Shown here in pieces: positions 13,547-16,534 of a DNA stretch of 16,534 nt. A program made the translations under genes and the position numbers. A model generated the notes under the pieces. That model saw nothing but the letters and a program-made list of their open reading frames with translations, had not been told where the DNA came from and made no database searches. The stretch spans positions 1 through 16,534 of the forward strand of contig DAXETY010000039.1 in NCBI GenBank assembly GCA_051155755.1, given 5' to 3'. Position 1 is the stretch's first letter. Each line of letters begins with the position of its first letter. The stretch is from DAXETY01 sp051155755. Lineage in GTDB: Bacteria; Desulfobacterota; Desulfobacteria; Desulfobacterales; SG8-13.

Positions 13547-14485
13547 TTACAGCCCCGCTTCCCGCAGTTTCTCCGCCAGCGCTTTTTGTTCTTTGTTGAG
13601 CTTTTTGGGGAACTGTACGTGAATCCGCACGAACAAGTCGCCGCGCTTGCCGCCGCGCATGGCGGGCAGACCGTGGCCGGAAAGGCGCATGCGGGTCCCG
13701 GAACGGGTCCCCGCGGGCACTTTCAGACTCAGTTCCTTGCCTTCCGGTGTTGGAACGGTCAGGTTCGTTCCGAGCAGGGCCTCGCTGATGCGAATGTCTC
13801 GATTTGTGGTCAGGTCCTGGCCTTCCACGGAAAAGTTGGGATCGTCGATCACCTTGGCCTGAACGTAGAGGTCTCCCGGAGCCCCGCCGTAGGGGCTGGG
13901 TTCGCCTTTGCCGGAAAGCCGCAGTTTTTTGCCCGTGACCATCCCGGGCGGAATTTTCACCGTAACCCGTTCGGAGCGACCCTTGTGTTCGAAACTGACC
14001 GTTTTACTGGTGCCGGTCATCACCTCCTGCAGGGTCAACGGCAATTCATAGACCAGATCCGAACCTTTCATCTGGGCTTGCCGTCCACCGCCAAAAGATT
14101 CAAATGGCGATTGCTGGCCGTAGGACCCCTCGCGACCGCCATAAGAAAAACGAAACGATCCCCCGCGGCCCCCGCCGGCACCACCGAGTCCGCCGAATCC
14201 AAACTCGCGCAGGATATCGCCCAGGTCGAACCCGCGAAAAATGTCTTCCTGGCTGTAGCGCTGCTGGAATCCCTCGGATCCGAACGTATCGTACTGCTTG
14301 CGTTTTTCATCGTCGCTCAGGACCGCATAGGCTTCGCTGATCTTTTTGAACTTCTCCTCGGATCCCTTGTCGCCCTTGGCATGATCGGGATGATACTTCA
14401 TCGCCATCTTGCGATAGGCCTTTTTAATTTCCTCCTTGGTGGCGTTCTTGTTGACTCCAAGGACCTTGTAGTAGTCTTCCGCCAT
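13547..14485 (-). CDS. Zinc-finger-less J-domain co-chaperone (CbpA/class B DnaJ type)
   Basis: A 312-residue Hsp40. Residues 4-69 are a J domain with the HPD motif at 32-34, which in the family stimulates DnaK ATPase. A Gly/Phe-rich linker (about 85-135) follows, then two beta-rich client-binding domains (about 141-215 and 216-295) and a short C-terminal helix. The four CxxCxGxG zinc repeats of true DnaJ are absent, so this is the class B type, like CbpA. It is not next to dnaK, grpE or cbpM. Translation starts at the ATG 14483-14485, with GAGGTG about 7 bases upstream. A near-consensus housekeeping promoter lies close upstream, so a heat-shock sigma factor is not required. It probably forms its own transcription unit; no strong terminator is evident downstream. 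Confidence 0.94.
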   Translation of the reverse strand: MAEDYYKVLGVNKNATKEEIKKAYRKMAMKYHPDHAKGDKGSEEKFKKISEAYAVLSDDEKRKQYDTFGSEGFQQRYSQEDIFRGFDLGDILREFGFGGLGGAGGGRGGSFRFSYGGREGSYGQQSPFESFGGGRQAQMKGSDLVYELPLTLQEVMTGTSKTVSFEHKGRSERVTVKIPPGMVTGKKLRLSGKGEPSPYGGAPGDLYVQAKVIDDPNFSVEGQDLTTNRDIRISEALLGTNLTVPTPEGKELSLKVPAGTRSGTRMRLSGHGLPAMRGGKRGDLFVRIHVQFPKKLNKEQKALAEKLREAGL

Positions 14486-14555
14486 TCGTTTTCACCTCGT
14501 TTTCACAAAACCGAATGCTATAAGCTATTGAAAATATTAGAACCTAAGATGGTGT

Positions 14556-14584
14556 AATATAATCTGCCCCGCAAGCAGTGTCAA
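14556..14584 (-). promoter_or_regulatory. Sigma-70-type promoter of the J-protein gene
   Basis: Minus strand TTGACA (14579-14584), exactly 17 bp, TATATT (14556-14561). The leader of about 65 bases is AT-rich. Confidence 0.75.
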
Positions 14585-14657
14585 GCGCGCCCCGGGTGGA
14601 GCTGCGGCCTTTCACTGGGATTTGCGGCGATCGAACCGGCGAAGAACATTCCTCCGG

Positions 14658-14745
14658 TATCGGGCGGGTACGGTGACCCGCCCTACGAAACCATCCTGGC
14701 ATGGGCCCCAATAAACGTAGGTCGGCCACCGTGCCGGCCGATTTA
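14658..14745. repeat. Inverted pair of GTAGG-CGG-CACCGT hairpin repeats
   Basis: Copy 1 on the minus strand (from 14686) and copy 2 on the plus strand (from 14717) share GTAGG, CGG, CACCGT and GAT at the same spacing. Each is a hairpin: GGGCGGGT/ACCCGCCC (14662-14683) and TCGGCC/GGCCGA (14722-14741). The stems differ in sequence but keep pairing, i.e. compensatory changes. Confidence 0.7.
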
Positions 14746-14826
14746 TGCCCGGCAGCACCTTTTTAAGGGCGAGCCCCTTCAAAGCCGTTCGATTCACCTC
14801 TTGCCGCCCAAACGGATCACCCGCAC

Positions 14827-16534
14827 TCAAGCGGCTTCGGTCGTTTTCACGGCCACCAGCAGCACCGACAATGCCGCCGGCGTCATACCGTCGATGCGGG
14901 ATGCCTGCCCCAAGGAACCGGGACGGACCGCCGCCAGTTTCTCCTTGAGCTCGTTGGACAAACCGTGCACGCGACGATAATCCAGTTCCGGCGGAATGCG
15001 GGTGCGCTCCAGGTCCCGGAACTTATCGACCTCCCGCTTCTGGCGCTGAATATAGCCTTCGTACTTGATCTCGATCTCCACCTGTCTGCCGATCCGCGGG
15101 TCCAATGCGTCCGGTGCCGGCGCAAGGGTTTTCACCGCCTCGTAATCGAGTTCGGCCCGCCGGAGCAATTGATCCATGTAAACCCCGCTGCCGAGCGGAT
15201 TGGTGTTCCTCTCGGTCAAATAACGATTGACCGATTCACCGGGCTTGATCACCGTGGTTTTGAGCCGCTGGATTTCAGCGGCGATACCGGACTTGCGGGC
15301 CCTGACATCGTTGCGGGTCTCCCGGTCGATCAGCCCGAGTTCGTGTCCGATTTCGGACAGGCGCAGATCGGCATTGTCTTCCCGCAGCAACAGGCGATAT
15401 TCGGCCCGGGAAGTAAACATCCGGTAGGGTTCGCGCGTGCCGCGCGTCACCAGATCGTCCACCATGACCGCCATGTACGCCTGGGAACGGTCCAGCAAAA
15501 AGGCCGGGCGCCGCTGCAGCCGGCAGGCGGCATTGATCCCGGCCCACAGTCCCTGGGCGGCGGCTTCCTCGTAGCCGGAGGTGCCATTGATCTGACCGGC
15601 CAGGTAAAGACCGGCGATCCGCTTGGTTTCCAGGGTGGGCTTCAACTGTACCGGGTTGACGTAATCGTATTCGATCGCATAAGCCGGGCGCATCAGCTCG
15701 GCCTGCTCTAATCCTTCGACCGATCGAACCAGTTCGATTTGCACTTCCAGCGGCAAACTGTTGCCCAGGCCGCTGGCATAAATTTCCTCGGTTTCCAGGC
15801 CTTCGGGCTCTAAAATCACCTGGTGGCGGTCGCGATCGGGGAAGCGTACGATCTTGTCTTCCAGCGACGGGCAGTAACGGGCGGAGGTTCCTTTGATGAT
15901 GCCGCCGTACAGCGCGGAGCGCTCCAGATTTCGCTGAACGATTCGATGGGCGCTCACATTGGTGCCGCCGATGTAACTGGGCACCTGGGGCATGGGGATG
16001 GAGCGGGTGAACATGGACATCGGCCGCGGCGATGCATCGACCGTCTGCATTTCGAACCGGGAAAAATCAATGCTGGCGCGATGCAGTCGCGGGGGCGTGC
16101 CGGTTTTCATGCGCCCCATTTCAAACCCCAGCTCCCGCAGGTGCGCCGGCAGACCGTAGGAAGCGAACTCACCGGCGCGTCCGGCCTGCAGAGAATGAAA
16201 ACCGATGTGCACCAGGCCGCTGAGAAACGTGCCGGTGGCCAGGATGACCGCAGCGGCGCCGTATCCGAAGCCGGTGGCATCGATGACACCGCAAACCCGG
16301 CCGTCCTCGATCCACAACCGTTCCACCATGGCCTGCTTGAGGTCGATGTTGGCCTCGCGCTCCAGGGCGTGCTTCATCACCGCGTGATAGCGCAGTTTGT
16401 CGTTCTGGGTTCGCGAAGAATGGACCGCCGGCCCCTTTTTGGTGTTCAGGGTTTTGTATTGAATGGCCGATTGATCGGTGGCTCTGGCCATTTCGCCGCC
16501 CAGGGCGTCGATTTCCTTTACCAGCTGGCCTTTG
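14827..16534 (-). CDS. mnmG: tRNA uridine-5-carboxymethylaminomethyl(34) synthesis enzyme MnmG (5' end outside window)
   Basis: The frame runs off the right edge; about 568 residues are present, against about 630 in typical MnmG, so roughly 60 N-terminal residues with the first FAD-binding Gly motif are missing. Visible signatures are KGPAVHSSRTQ.D, ILATGTFL, GRMKTGTPPRL, ARYCPSLEDKIVRF with the conserved Cys, QINGTSGYEEAAAQG, FTSRAEYRLLLREDNAD, IEIKYEGYI and the C-terminal LGQASRIDGMTPAALS. The enzyme works with MnmE, FAD and methylene-THF to modify U34 of certain tRNAs. No mnmE is in the window. All visible motifs are intact. Downstream on the same strand come two hairpin repeats and then the J-protein, with no obvious terminator. 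Confidence 0.97.
   Translation of the reverse strand, partial: KGQLVKEIDALGGEMARATDQSAIQYKTLNTKKGPAVHSSRTQNDKLRYHAVMKHALEREANIDLKQAMVERLWIEDGRVCGVIDATGFGYGAAAVILATGTFLSGLVHIGFHSLQAGRAGEFASYGLPAHLRELGFEMGRMKTGTPPRLHRASIDFSRFEMQTVDASPRPMSMFTRSIPMPQVPSYIGGTNVSAHRIVQRNLERSALYGGIIKGTSARYCPSLEDKIVRFPDRDRHQVILEPEGLETEEIYASGLGNSLPLEVQIELVRSVEGLEQAELMRPAYAIEYDYVNPVQLKPTLETKRIAGLYLAGQINGTSGYEEAAAQGLWAGINAACRLQRRPAFLLDRSQAYMAVMVDDLVTRGTREPYRMFTSRAEYRLLLREDNADLRLSEIGHELGLIDRETRNDVRARKSGIAAEIQRLKTTVIKPGESVNRYLTERNTNPLGSGVYMDQLLRRAELDYEAVKTLAPAPDALDPRIGRQVEIEIKYEGYIQRQKREVDKFRDLERTRIPPELDYRRVHGLSNELKEKLAAVRPGSLGQASRIDGMTPAALSVLLVAVKTTEAA

Larger units (their letters stand above)
14486..14826. other. 341-base gene-free stretch between mnmG and the J-protein
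   Basis: It holds the J-protein promoter (14556-14584) and an inverted pair of hairpin repeats (14658-14745). I see no gene and no clear terminator for mnmG. Confidence 0.5.

Overview
The window looks like a chromosomal stretch from a Gram-negative, moderately GC-rich bacterium. A deltaproteobacterial (Desulfobacterota) sulfate-reducer relative is my best guess. This is inference from overall protein style: an orphan hybrid PAS histidine kinase, a PEP-CTERM-like exported protein, an MJ0042/DUF3426 zinc-ribbon protein, a PurD-like paralogue, and many short palindromic intergenic repeats. No marker gene settles it. There is no phage, plasmid, IS transposase or CRISPR array.

Layout. Positions 1-586 hold the 3' end of a probable Ski2-like helicase gene and a tRNA-Leu(CAA) with its own promoter and terminator. 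Positions 587-3222 hold a divergent pair: a PEP-CTERM-like secreted protein (minus) and a membrane hybrid histidine kinase (plus). Positions 3291-7023 are a minus-strand run read DUF1992 protein -> ddl (D-Ala-D-Ala ligase) -> short RimK-like ATP-grasp protein -> purE -> tsaC. Divergent from it is a PurD-like ATP-grasp protein (7272-8786), followed by a terminator and an independently expressed HU gene (9162-9434). After HU come a ~106-bp palindrome, a minus-strand tRNA-Met(CAT), and a minus-strand pair hpt -> large acidic zinc-ribbon/DUF3426 membrane protein (10158-13056). The window closes with a zinc-finger-less J-protein (13547-14485) under a near-consensus promoter and the C-terminal nine-tenths of mnmG (14827 to the end).

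How the genes relate. Most are housekeeping: purine synthesis and salvage (purE, hpt, PurD-like), cell wall (ddl), tRNA modification (tsaC, mnmG), nucleoid structure (HU), protein folding (J-protein). The less explained parts are the truncated RimK-like ligase beside ddl, the divergent PurD paralogue, the ~560-residue acidic linker of the DUF3426 protein, and the PEP-CTERM/kinase pair. At least six different families of hairpin or inverted repeats occupy nearly every intergenic gap.

I did not find a clear multi-gene system that looks undescribed. The best leads are listed as findings with what would refute them.
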